38,349 nt of DNA from Bdellovibrionales bacterium (GTDB lineage Bacteria; Bdellovibrionota; UBA1018; CAIMNF01). Position 1 is the first letter of the stretch. Every line of letters starts with the position of its first letter. This document shows, piece by piece, positions 32,388 to 38,349 of this stretch. The stretch lies in assembly GCA_018969905.1 (NCBI GenBank), contig JAGWXK010000012.1, positions 1 to 38,349 on the forward strand, read 5' to 3'. The notes beneath the pieces were generated by a model. It saw only the letters and a program-made list of their open reading frames with translations, searched no databases and had not been told where the DNA came from. Position numbers and translations under genes: made by a program.

Positions 32388-33107
32388 GTGTACACGGCTG
32401 GGACCCACAGCATTTTCCGGTTCTTGTTTCGCTTTTACCCCATGGTCGTGCTCCTGCTGGCCGCACTCCCCGGCTCAGGAATGGCGGAATCAACCACCGG
32501 AGTCCCGTCACCTGATTTAGCAACGTTTGAGGCGATTACAGGAGAAAGCCCGGAGGAAGACCACTCCGCCTGGGACCGTTTTTATAAAAAAAAGAACCAC
32601 GCCTTTGGCAAAGAGGCAATCGGGTTTCTCAAGGAAAACATAAAGATTCTTCCGAAGGGTCGTGCGTTCGTTCCTGCCATGGGAGAAGGAAGGAACGCGA
32701 TCTTTCTGGCCCGACACGGCTTCCGGGTCGAGGGGGTTGATCTCTCACAAGTTGCCGTTGACCGTGCCCTTCAGGAGGCGAAAGCAAAGAAAACGTTTAT
32801 CAAGGGCATCGTCGGAGATCTATTCGAATTTCCTTATCCAAAAGAAGCCTATGATTTCATCCTCGTCTCGCTTTTTTATTCCGAGCGCCTGCTCCCAAAA
32901 TTGAAGAATGCATTGAAAAAAGGCGGTTACATCATGATTTATCTCAAGAGGGATACAGGCAGACAGTCCACGAGCCTTGTGCCTGATGACTTTGCAGTGA
33001 AAGCTGGCGCTCTTAAGGCCGCTCTGGTTGATTTTGAAACCCTGATCTATCGTGAATTTATTGAACAAAACATGGATATGATTGCAATCCTCGCGAGGAA
33101 AAAATGA
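32388..33107 (+). CDS. SAM-dependent methyltransferase with N-terminal signal-like segment
   Basis: 239 residues from a GTG that sits at the predicted transcription start; the alternative is the ATG at 32442. The N-terminus has basic residues and then MVVLLLAALPGSGMA, a good Sec signal with cleavage before ESTTG. The rest is a TehB/thiopurine-type methyltransferase: DHSAWDRFYKKKNHAFGKEA, RAFVPAMGEGRNAIFLARHG (motif I), FRVEGVDLSQVAVDRALQEA, IVGDLFEFPYPKEAYDFILV and LKKGGYIMIYLKRD. An exported SAM enzyme would lack its cofactor in the periplasm, so the segment may instead be a membrane anchor. It overlaps rsgA by 4 bp (ATGA). Confidence 0.8.
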   Translation: MYTAGTHSIFRFLFRFYPMVVLLLAALPGSGMAESTTGVPSPDLATFEAITGESPEEDHSAWDRFYKKKNHAFGKEAIGFLKENIKILPKGRAFVPAMGEGRNAIFLARHGFRVEGVDLSQVAVDRALQEAKAKKTFIKGIVGDLFEFPYPKEAYDFILVSLFYSERLLPKLKNALKKGGYIMIYLKRDTGRQSTSLVPDDFAVKAGALKAALVDFETLIYREFIEQNMDMIAILARKK

Positions 33108-33973
33108 GCAGCACGGGAGTCATCAGTGAAGTCTTCCCGAAAATGGCCAACGTCATTCTGGATGAGGATGAAACCCGAAAAGTACTGTGCAGTTATCGAA
33201 GAGGTCAGATTGTAGATCGGGATTCCGAGTGGAGGGAGCGCTCACCGGTTGCGCCTGGAGATCGTGTCACCGTTCACCTGTACGGATCCAAAGACGGTGT
33301 CATTGAAGAGGTAGCCCCGAGAAGGAATTTCATCTCCAGAAGGGCACCGGGACGGGAGGGCAAAATCATGCACACCATTGCTGCAAATCTCGATTTTGTG
33401 GTGATCACCTCAAGCCTGCATCAGCCGGATTTTTCTCCGGGCCTGGTGGATCGATTCCTGATTGCAACCACAGCCTCGCAAATTACCCCACTCATTGTGA
33501 TCAACAAGATGGACCTCGCGAGTCCGGGTGAATACCCCTGGAAGCTTTACGAGGACCTCGGCTATCGCTGCTTCCCGGTCTCTTCATCCACCGGGGAGGG
33601 CCTGAATGCCTTGAAAGAAACCCTTCGCGGAAAGACCTCGGTCTTCTGTGGTCATTCCGGTGTCGGAAAGACCTCCATGCTATCGGAGCTTTTCGGGGAT
33701 TCGGTCGGAAAAACCGGTGCTGTGAGCGGAGCCACAGGCAAGGGGAAGCATACTACAACCGTGTCAAAATTGATCACTGCCGGAGAGAACACTCGCTTTA
33801 TCGATACTCCGGGGATCAAGGAGTTCGGACTTCTACATGTAAGCCCGAAAGAGCTCATTCAGTACTTTCCCGAGCTCTACGAACTTCAACTGAGGCATGA
33901 GCCATATGAGCATCTTCCGAGATTCGAGAGCTACCTGAGGATCAAGGCTGCTCTCGAATCAGAAGGAAGATAA
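33104..33973 (+). CDS. rsgA: Ribosome small-subunit-dependent GTPase RsgA lacking the zinc knuckle
   Basis: 289 residues. An OB-like N-domain (GRQIVDRD-type segment, VAPGDRVTVHLYGSKDGVIE, RRNFISRRAPGREGKIMHTI) precedes a circularly permuted GTPase: G4 INKMD near residue 130, then G1 GHSGVGKTS near 185, TGKGKHTTT (G2), and G3 DTPG. RsgA helps mature the 30S subunit. Canonical members end in a zinc domain with three Cys and one His, followed by YESYLK. Here the region reads LQLRHEPYEHLPRFESYLRI, with the Cys residues gone and about 13 residues deleted, while HEP and RFESYLRI remain. The start overlaps the methyltransferase stop. Confidence 0.9.
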   Translation: MSSTGVISEVFPKMANVILDEDETRKVLCSYRRGQIVDRDSEWRERSPVAPGDRVTVHLYGSKDGVIEEVAPRRNFISRRAPGREGKIMHTIAANLDFVVITSSLHQPDFSPGLVDRFLIATTASQITPLIVINKMDLASPGEYPWKLYEDLGYRCFPVSSSTGEGLNALKETLRGKTSVFCGHSGVGKTSMLSELFGDSVGKTGAVSGATGKGKHTTTVSKLITAGENTRFIDTPGIKEFGLLHVSPKELIQYFPELYELQLRHEPYEHLPRFESYLRIKAALESEGR

Positions 33974-33979
33974 CCTTCT
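33961..33979. repeat. Small inverted repeat between convergent rsgA and acyl-CoA dehydrogenase genes
   Basis: AGAAGG and CCTTCT (6-bp arms, 7-nt loop) span the rsgA stop codon. There is no T-run, so terminator function is unproven. Confidence 0.25.
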
Positions 33980-33996
33980 CACAACTCTCAACCGGA

Positions 33997-35142
33997 TTAG
34001 CGGCGCTCAAAGATCTCTTTTGCGATGATGAGGCGCTGGATCTGAGAGGTGCCTTCGTAGATCTGATAGATTTTTGCATCACGCATCAGTTTTTCCACAG
34101 GATATTCCTTGGAGTATCCATAGCCCCCGAACACTTGCACTGCATCGGTCGCAACCTTCATCGCCATGTCGGCGGCAAAGGCTTTTGCGAAAGCTGCAAA
34201 CTTGGTGTTCCTGCGGCCCTGATCGATTTCCCAACCTGCTCGCCAGACGAGATAGCGGGCAGCTTCAATGTCTTTTGCCATGTCCGCGATCATGAAGCTT
34301 ACAGCCTGATAACCTGCGATCGGGGTTCCAAAAGTCTTCCTTGTCGTTGCATAATTGATTGATTCGTCCATCGCACGCCGGGCAAGGCCGACTGCCCCGG
34401 CTGCAACCACGGGGCGGGTGTGGTCAAACGCACTCATGGCGATTTTAAATCCATCCCCTTCGTTTCCAAGGCGGTATTTCGAAGGAATCTTCACGTCTTC
34501 AAACGTGAGCCCACGAGTGTCGGACGCGCGCTGCCCAAGATTGTCTTCCTTACGGCCGACAGTGATGCCCGGAGTCTCACGAGGTACAAGAAAGCCCGTC
34601 ATTCCTTTGTGTTTCAAGGATGGATCGGTGTATGCGAGCACAAAATACCAACTGGCCACACTCGCATTCGTAATCCACATTTTTGCACCATTGATCACGT
34701 AGTCATCGCCCACTTTTTTTGCCGTCGTGGTGATCCCGGCTACATCGGACCCCGCCCCAGGCTCGGTCACGCAATAGGCTGCGTATTTTGGCTCGGAAGT
34801 CAGCATCCCAAGGAATTGCTTCTTTTGGGCATCATTTCCGGCAACCATCACGGGTGCTGACGCAAGGGCGTTTGCCTCCATTGCGGTTGCGATCCCGGTA
34901 CATCCGTACGCGAGTTCCTCGGTGATGATGATCCCATCAAGGACTCCGAGCCCAAGGCCGCCGTACTCCTGGCTGATGTGTGTATTCATGAGTCCAAGCT
35001 CCCAAGCCTTTTTTGTCACCTCATAGGGGAATTCACCCGTATGATCATGGTGCTCGGCCTTGGGGATCATCTCGTCTTTTGCGAATTTACGCGCAAGTTC
35101 CTGAAGTTGCTTTTGCTCATCTGAAAGTTCAAAACTGATCAT
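33997..35142 (-). CDS. Acyl-CoA dehydrogenase
   Basis: 381 residues from the ATG at 35142, with AAAGGA 10 nt upstream. The family features run in order: [78 protein letters not shown], the FAD/dimer region [40 protein letters not shown] and [11 protein letters not shown] with the catalytic Glu363. The Glu position matches short/medium-chain enzymes. It introduces the first double bond in fatty acyl-CoA breakdown, passing electrons to ETF. No other beta-oxidation gene is nearby. A perfect 9-bp inverted repeat lies about 85 bp upstream. Confidence 0.95.
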   Translation of the reverse strand: MISFELSDEQKQLQELARKFAKDEMIPKAEHHDHTGEFPYEVTKKAWELGLMNTHISQEYGGLGLGVLDGIIITEELAYGCTGIATAMEANALASAPVMVAGNDAQKKQFLGMLTSEPKYAAYCVTEPGAGSDVAGITTTAKKVGDDYVINGAKMWITNASVASWYFVLAYTDPSLKHKGMTGFLVPRETPGITVGRKEDNLGQRASDTRGLTFEDVKIPSKYRLGNEGDGFKIAMSAFDHTRPVVAAGAVGLARRAMDESINYATTRKTFGTPIAGYQAVSFMIADMAKDIEAARYLVWRAGWEIDQGRRNTKFAAFAKAFAADMAMKVATDAVQVFGGYGYSKEYPVEKLMRDAKIYQIYEGTSQIQRLIIAKEIFERR

Positions 35143-35177
35143 GGGATTCCGGTCCTTTCGTGGATTTAACCTTGGGT

Positions 35178-35183
35178 AGTGTA
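35178..35183 (-). promoter_or_regulatory. Candidate -10 element for the acyl-CoA dehydrogenase gene
   Basis: TACACT on the minus strand, four of six consensus, about 35 nt before the ATG at 35142. The -35 region (TTTCC) is weak. The resulting leader includes AAAGGA. Confidence 0.3.
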
Positions 35184-35225
35184 CCAAGAAATGAGGGCAC
35201 GGAAAGCAGATAAAGTTTTTGGACT

Positions 35226-35254
35226 GATTGTTTTGCGTTGCAGCGAAAACAATC
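35226..35254. repeat. Perfect 9-bp inverted repeat upstream of the acyl-CoA dehydrogenase gene
   Basis: GATTGTTTT (35226-35234) and AAAACAATC (35246-35254) surround an 11-nt GC-rich centre. It lies between the CBS gene stop and the dehydrogenase promoter candidate. It could be an operator (TetR/FadR-like regulators of fatty acid genes bind such palindromes) or a weak terminator of the upstream operon. Confidence 0.5.
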
Positions 35255-35258
35255 CGCA

Positions 35259-36068
35259 CTAAAGGCTTTTTTCCATTTGTCTCAAATACTCAAGCAGATT
35301 TATCGGTTTCGGAAAAACATGGATTACAGAACCCTGGGAGAGCTGTTTCAAAGCAAGAACGTTCCTCGAGTCCTGCATCAGAGGATCATAGACAACAAAA
35401 ACAGGGGGTCGTTTTTTCTCACCTAGAACCATTTTGAGAACCTTCACCCACCCGTCCGCCGGGAAATGATCAAGATCAATCACAAACAGATCGGAGGAAA
35501 GCACATCAGGAACAACAAGTGATGGATCAAGACCGGAAACCTCGAAGTCCTGTTCATGAAACACAAGATTCACATGACTCTCCAGAAGTTTTCTTTGAAG
35601 TTCCTTTTCGGAACGCTCACGCGCAAGAACCAGAACCCGTCTTGAAGAAAACTGATCGAGAATGGCTTTTTGCTTCCGCTCCGCGACGAATCCCTTGAAG
35701 AGATCGCGCATGGAAATCACTCCCGCCACGTGTTGGCGCCCATCCTCGGAATCATAAACGATCGGCACATGACGAAAGTTATGCTTGATCATGACCTCTG
35801 ATGCACGATCGATCTCAAGAACATTCAGGGTGACCATCTTTTTGGTCATGATTGTGGCAATGGACTTGTCCCAAGCCGAATTTTTCTCAATGTCGGCCAC
35901 CCATTTCAACAAATCGCGCTCAGTGAAAATCCCTTCAAGTTGATGCGGGGGAGAGTAGGAGTTGATCAGCACCGATCCCACATTGTGCTCCTTCATGATT
36001 CGAAGGGCTTCCCGGATCGTAGTGTCGGAGTTCACGCTGATCGCGGGAGAAGGACGGAGATTTTCCAT
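35259..36068 (-). CDS. CBS-domain-pair protein with C-terminal receiver-like domain
   Basis: 269 residues from the ATG at 36068, with GGGAG 7 nt upstream. Two CBS motifs span residues about 5-130 ([44 protein letters not shown]; then [43 protein letters not shown]). CBS pairs usually bind adenine nucleotides. Residues about 145-265 look like a degenerate response-regulator receiver: [35 protein letters not shown] with an Asp at the usual site, and [15 protein letters not shown] with the conserved Lys-Pro. No kinase is nearby. The ATG lies 1 nt after the msrBA stop, indicating coupled translation. Confidence 0.82.
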   Translation of the reverse strand: MENLRPSPAISVNSDTTIREALRIMKEHNVGSVLINSYSPPHQLEGIFTERDLLKWVADIEKNSAWDKSIATIMTKKMVTLNVLEIDRASEVMIKHNFRHVPIVYDSEDGRQHVAGVISMRDLFKGFVAERKQKAILDQFSSRRVLVLARERSEKELQRKLLESHVNLVFHEQDFEVSGLDPSLVVPDVLSSDLFVIDLDHFPADGWVKVLKMVLGEKKRPPVFVVYDPLMQDSRNVLALKQLSQGSVIHVFPKPINLLEYLRQMEKSL

Positions 36069-36069
36069 C

Positions 36070-37140
36070 TCAAAACTCCCGGTAGTAGTGGCAGGTGTAG
36101 CCGTCCGGATTCTTGACAAGATAATCCTGGTGATACTCTTCGGCCGGATAAAATTTTTGAGCCTCCACCACTTCGGTCACAATGGGCCTTTTCCATTTGC
36201 CTGAATCGTTCCACTCCTTGATCTTTTTCATGGCAACTTCTTTTTGGGCAGCTGTCTTGTAGAGGATCGCAGATCTGTATTGGCTCCCAATGTCGTTTCC
36301 CTGCTGATTTTTGGTAGTGGGGTCGTGAAGCGTGAAGAAAAGGTCGAGTAGTTTCTCGACACCGAGGATTCTCGGATCAAAAACCACGCGAACCGATTCC
36401 GCATGTCCAGTAGCGCCCTTCTTTACATTCTCGTACACCGGATTTTCCGTGACTCCGCCGGCATACCCCACTTCGGTATCGATCACCCCCGGAAGCTTAC
36501 GGATCAGGTCCTGAACACCCCAAAAACATCCCCCCGCAAGAAGGATCTCCTGAAGCTCCCCCTTTTTCATTCGCTCCATCCGCTTCTTCCTCTCCGACTC
36601 AAGGGTCTCGCTAGAAAAGAGGTCCTTGTATTTGCCATAACCCTCTTTTTCAAGATTGAGTGCACTCACGAATCGAAGAGAAGCGGAGTTGATGCAAAAC
36701 CGCTTTTTCGTCGGAGCCGGTCCATCATCGAAAACATGCCCAAGGTGGGAATTCGCCTTTTTTGACTTTACCTCCGTCCGGGAGAGCCCATGGGACTTGT
36801 CCTCGGAGAGGGAGAGATACTTGTCTTCGATCGGTCTCGTGAAACTCGGCCAGCCGGTGCCGGAATCAAATTTGTCTTTGGAGCTGAAGAGCGGCGTGCC
36901 GTCAACAATGTCGACATAAATTCCGGCATCGTGGTTATCCCAGTACGCATTGCGGAAAGGATTCTCCGTGGCACATTGCTGGGTGACCGCAATCTGCTCG
37001 GAACTCAGGTGCTTCAGGATTTTTTTCTCACTCATCTTTTTTCCCTCCCTACTCTCTTTGATGCTCGCGTCCAGCGCAGTGAGCGTGCACCCGGGCAGCA
37101 AAAGAAAAAGCGCCAAAACCCGGGAAGCAAGGCCGATCAT
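36070..37140 (-). CDS. msrBA: MsrB-MsrA fusion, predicted lipoprotein
   Basis: 356 residues. The N-terminus is a lipoprotein signal, LALFLLLPGC with Cys18. MsrB spans about 36-160: FRNAYWDNHDAGIYVDIVDG, FDSGTGWPSF, SHLGHVFDDGPAPTKKRFCI with catalytic Cys149. It lacks the zinc CxxC pairs. MsrA spans about 197-350: AGGCFWGVQDL with Cys205, VGYAGG, TGHAESVRVVFD, EYHQDYL. Together they reduce both epimers of methionine sulfoxide. The start ATG shares one base with the gpx stop (TAATG). An internal ATG at 37035 has GGAGG 8 nt upstream and would yield a cytosolic form. The most likely location of the full form is the periplasm. Confidence 0.93.
   Translation of the reverse strand: MIGLASRVLALFLLLPGCTLTALDASIKESREGKKMSEKKILKHLSSEQIAVTQQCATENPFRNAYWDNHDAGIYVDIVDGTPLFSSKDKFDSGTGWPSFTRPIEDKYLSLSEDKSHGLSRTEVKSKKANSHLGHVFDDGPAPTKKRFCINSASLRFVSALNLEKEGYGKYKDLFSSETLESERKKRMERMKKGELQEILLAGGCFWGVQDLIRKLPGVIDTEVGYAGGVTENPVYENVKKGATGHAESVRVVFDPRILGVEKLLDLFFTLHDPTTKNQQGNDIGSQYRSAILYKTAAQKEVAMKKIKEWNDSGKWKRPIVTEVVEAQKFYPAEEYHQDYLVKNPDGYTCHYYREF
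37044..37048 (-). promoter_or_regulatory. Internal Shine-Dalgarno within msrBA
   Basis: GGAGG on the minus strand, 8 nt before an in-frame ATG at 37035 (MSEKKILKHLSSEQ), exactly where the MsrB domain begins and after the lipoprotein signal. It could drive a second, cytosolic product. Confidence 0.5.
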
Positions 37141-37724
37141 TACTTGAGGGCTCCCTCGATTGCCTTCACAACCTCGGGACTCTCTGGAGTCACACTGGAG
37201 CGGAAACGGGCAATCACCTTGCCTTCTTTTGAAATCAAAAACTTCTCGAAGTTCCAACCCACTTCGCTCGGGCCACGAACGTTCCCGGGCTCATTCTTGA
37301 TGAGCCAGTCATAGAGCGGCTGCTTCATGGAACCTGAAACGGGATTCTTCTCAAAAAGCGGAAAACTCACCTTGTACTTTGTTTCGCAGAAGCTCTTGAT
37401 GTCCTTGGCGCTGCCCGGCTCCTGAGCACCAAAGTCATTGCTTGGGAACGCGAGCACCTCAAAACCTTTTGGTTGATATCGTTGATAGATGGTTTGCAGT
37501 CCCTGATACTGCGGGGTGTAGCCACATTTCGAAGCGGTGTTCACTACAAGCAACACCTTCCCCTTGTAGGCCGAGAAATTAACCGGGACTCCTGCAAGCG
37601 TATTCGCCTTGAAATCATGAAATGAGGTTGGACCGGTTGCAGCGAAGGAACCGGCGAACGGAATGCCGGAAAAAACAGAGAGGAAAAGAACCAAAAGTCT
37701 ACGGGAAATTGATTTGTGTTTCAT
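37140..37724 (-). CDS. Periplasmic glutathione peroxidase-family protein
   Basis: 194 residues. A signal peptide (basic MKHKSISRR, hydrophobic core, cleavage near GSFA) precedes a GPx fold: KVLLVVNTASKCGYTPQYQG with peroxidatic Cys67, LAFPSNDFGAQEPGSAKDIK, SFCETKYKVSFPLFEKNPVS with a likely resolving Cys113, and VGWNFEKFLISKEGKVIARF. The Gln and Trp/Asn of the catalytic tetrad are present. Such two-Cys enzymes usually work with thioredoxin-like donors rather than glutathione. Export suggests detoxification of peroxides in the periplasm. It heads the unit gpx-msrBA-CBS, and TAGGTT ends 6 nt before the ATG. Confidence 0.92.
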   Translation of the reverse strand: MKHKSISRRLLVLFLSVFSGIPFAGSFAATGPTSFHDFKANTLAGVPVNFSAYKGKVLLVVNTASKCGYTPQYQGLQTIYQRYQPKGFEVLAFPSNDFGAQEPGSAKDIKSFCETKYKVSFPLFEKNPVSGSMKQPLYDWLIKNEPGNVRGPSEVGWNFEKFLISKEGKVIARFRSSVTPESPEVVKAIEGALK

Positions 37725-37730
37725 GGGTCG

Positions 37731-37736
37731 AACCTA
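37731..37736 (-). promoter_or_regulatory. Candidate -10 element for the gpx-msrBA-CBS unit, leaderless-type
   Basis: TAGGTT on the minus strand ends 6 nt before the ATG at 37724. No good -35 box is seen, and the preceding gene ends only 10 bp further up, so read-through is also possible. Confidence 0.3.
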
Positions 37737-37745
37737 CCCCAAAAC

Positions 37746-38349
37746 TCAGATCAGTGGAACGGCATTCATCCCGAGTTCCTCCTTGATTTTTTTTGCAAGA
37801 GCGGTGGATGCAAGAGGTTGTCCGTGGTTGAGAATGATTTGATCGGGCTTTTTTGTGGAACTCCGCACCCAGGCTACCAGATCATTCGAGTCGGCATGGG
37901 CAGAGAGAGAATCAATGGATTCAATTTGTGCATTCACCGGATAGGGTTCGTGGTGAATCCGCAGGGCCCCCTCCTTCTTTCCCTGATTCTTCAAAAACCA
38001 TCCCTTGGTGCCTTCCGCCTGGTATCCGACAAACAAAATCACATTTTTCGGATCAGGCAGGCGGGTCTTCAGATGGTGCAAAATCCGGCCCCCCTGAAGC
38101 ATCCCCGAAGCCGAGAGAATGATGAGTGGCCCTTTTCTCTTGGTAAGCTCGATGGATTCTTGGGAGCTTCGGGTCCACTCGAACCGATGCGGGAAGAAAT
38201 TCCGTTGCTTTCGCTCAAAGCTGATGTTCGGAGGGTGATCCTCGGGATGCCCAAGATAGATCGCCGTGGCATCCTCGGCCATGGGAGAATCTAGAATCAC
38301 CGGGATTTGCGGAATTCTTCCCTGATCCTCCAGCATGCGGATTAAATAA
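37746..38349 (-). CDS. Beta-CASP metallo-beta-lactamase ribonuclease, C-terminal part (cut by window edge)
   Basis: The frame is open through the right edge, reading ...YLIRMLEDQGRIPQIPVILD; the internal ATG at 38336 is not the true start. About 200 residues are present: IPVILDSPMAEDATAIYLGH, GPLIILSASGMLQGGRILHH, PDPKNVILFVGYQAEGTKGW, ESIDSLSAHADSNDLVAWVR and PDQIILNHGQPLASTALAKK. This is the beta-CASP region and last MBL motifs (the SAHAD and NHG residues) of CPSF73-like RNA exo/endonucleases such as YsgA/RNase J relatives. The N-terminal HxHxDH metal site lies outside the window. It precedes gpx by 21 bp. Confidence 0.9.
   Translation of the reverse strand, partial: YLIRMLEDQGRIPQIPVILDSPMAEDATAIYLGHPEDHPPNISFERKQRNFFPHRFEWTRSSQESIELTKRKGPLIILSASGMLQGGRILHHLKTRLPDPKNVILFVGYQAEGTKGWFLKNQGKKEGALRIHHEPYPVNAQIESIDSLSAHADSNDLVAWVRSSTKKPDQIILNHGQPLASTALAKKIKEELGMNAVPLI

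Noticed and set aside
1-38349. Prophage, insertion sequence, CRISPR array, tRNA or rRNA
   Set aside because: No integrase, transposase, regularly spaced repeats or cloverleaf-like sequences were seen; gene content is core housekeeping.

Overview
The window reads as ordinary chromosome of a Gram-negative, diderm bacterium, densely packed with genes mostly on the minus strand. It carries Lpx lipid A genes, BamA/Skp, Lol lipoprotein export, Pal, heptosyltransferase, many lipobox lipoproteins and an AmpG-type muropeptide permease. The overall flavour (lipoprotein-rich, single-chain glycyl-tRNA synthetase, CBS/receiver-like and PilZ proteins, envelope operon) suggests Bdellovibrionota or a related delta/oligoflexian lineage. 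That placement is inference, since no rRNA marker is present. I see no phage, IS element, CRISPR array, tRNA or rRNA.

Layout. 1-3.2 kb: the 5' part of pal, ribD, an ssb-like gene and two exported proteins of unknown role. 3.2-7.6 kb (minus): alaS followed directly by an orphan peptide-type solute-binding lipoprotein. 7.7-9.2 kb (plus): an Mpo1/DUF962 membrane protein translationally coupled to a secreted glutaminyl-cyclase-like M28 lipoprotein. 9.2-11.5 kb: two small genes and glyS, closed by a bidirectional terminator. 11.5-12.4 kb: an exported membrane protein of unknown function. 12.5-26.2 kb (minus): a nearly gap-free envelope run, small ORF-trxB-lolC-lolD-bamA-skp-lpxD-fabZ-lpxA-lpxB/lpxK fusion-DUF3108 lipoprotein-waaF-glycosyltransferase. 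26.3-28.3 kb (minus): methylmalonyl-CoA epimerase, rhomboid protease, methyltransferase. 28.3-33 kb: a TRL lipoprotein, RDD protein, ampG, a PilZ membrane protein overlapping tadA, then a divergent exported methyltransferase and rsgA. 34-38.3 kb (minus): acyl-CoA dehydrogenase; a periplasmic redox-defence operon (glutathione peroxidase, lipoprotein MsrB-MsrA, CBS/receiver-like protein); and the C-terminal half of a beta-CASP metallo-beta-lactamase ribonuclease cut by the window edge.

The most interesting points are these. (1) First genes of several transcription units have a TANNNT -10 box (often TAGNCT) only 6-9 nt before the start codon, usually without a Shine-Dalgarno, while downstream genes use good Shine-Dalgarnos; this points to leaderless mRNAs. 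(2) LpxB and LpxK are fused in one polypeptide. (3) MsrB-MsrA has two plausible starts, predicting a lipoprotein and a cytosolic form. (4) RsgA has lost its C-terminal zinc knuckle. (5) An apparently exported SAM methyltransferase precedes rsgA. I found no new defence system or other discrete undescribed multi-gene system.
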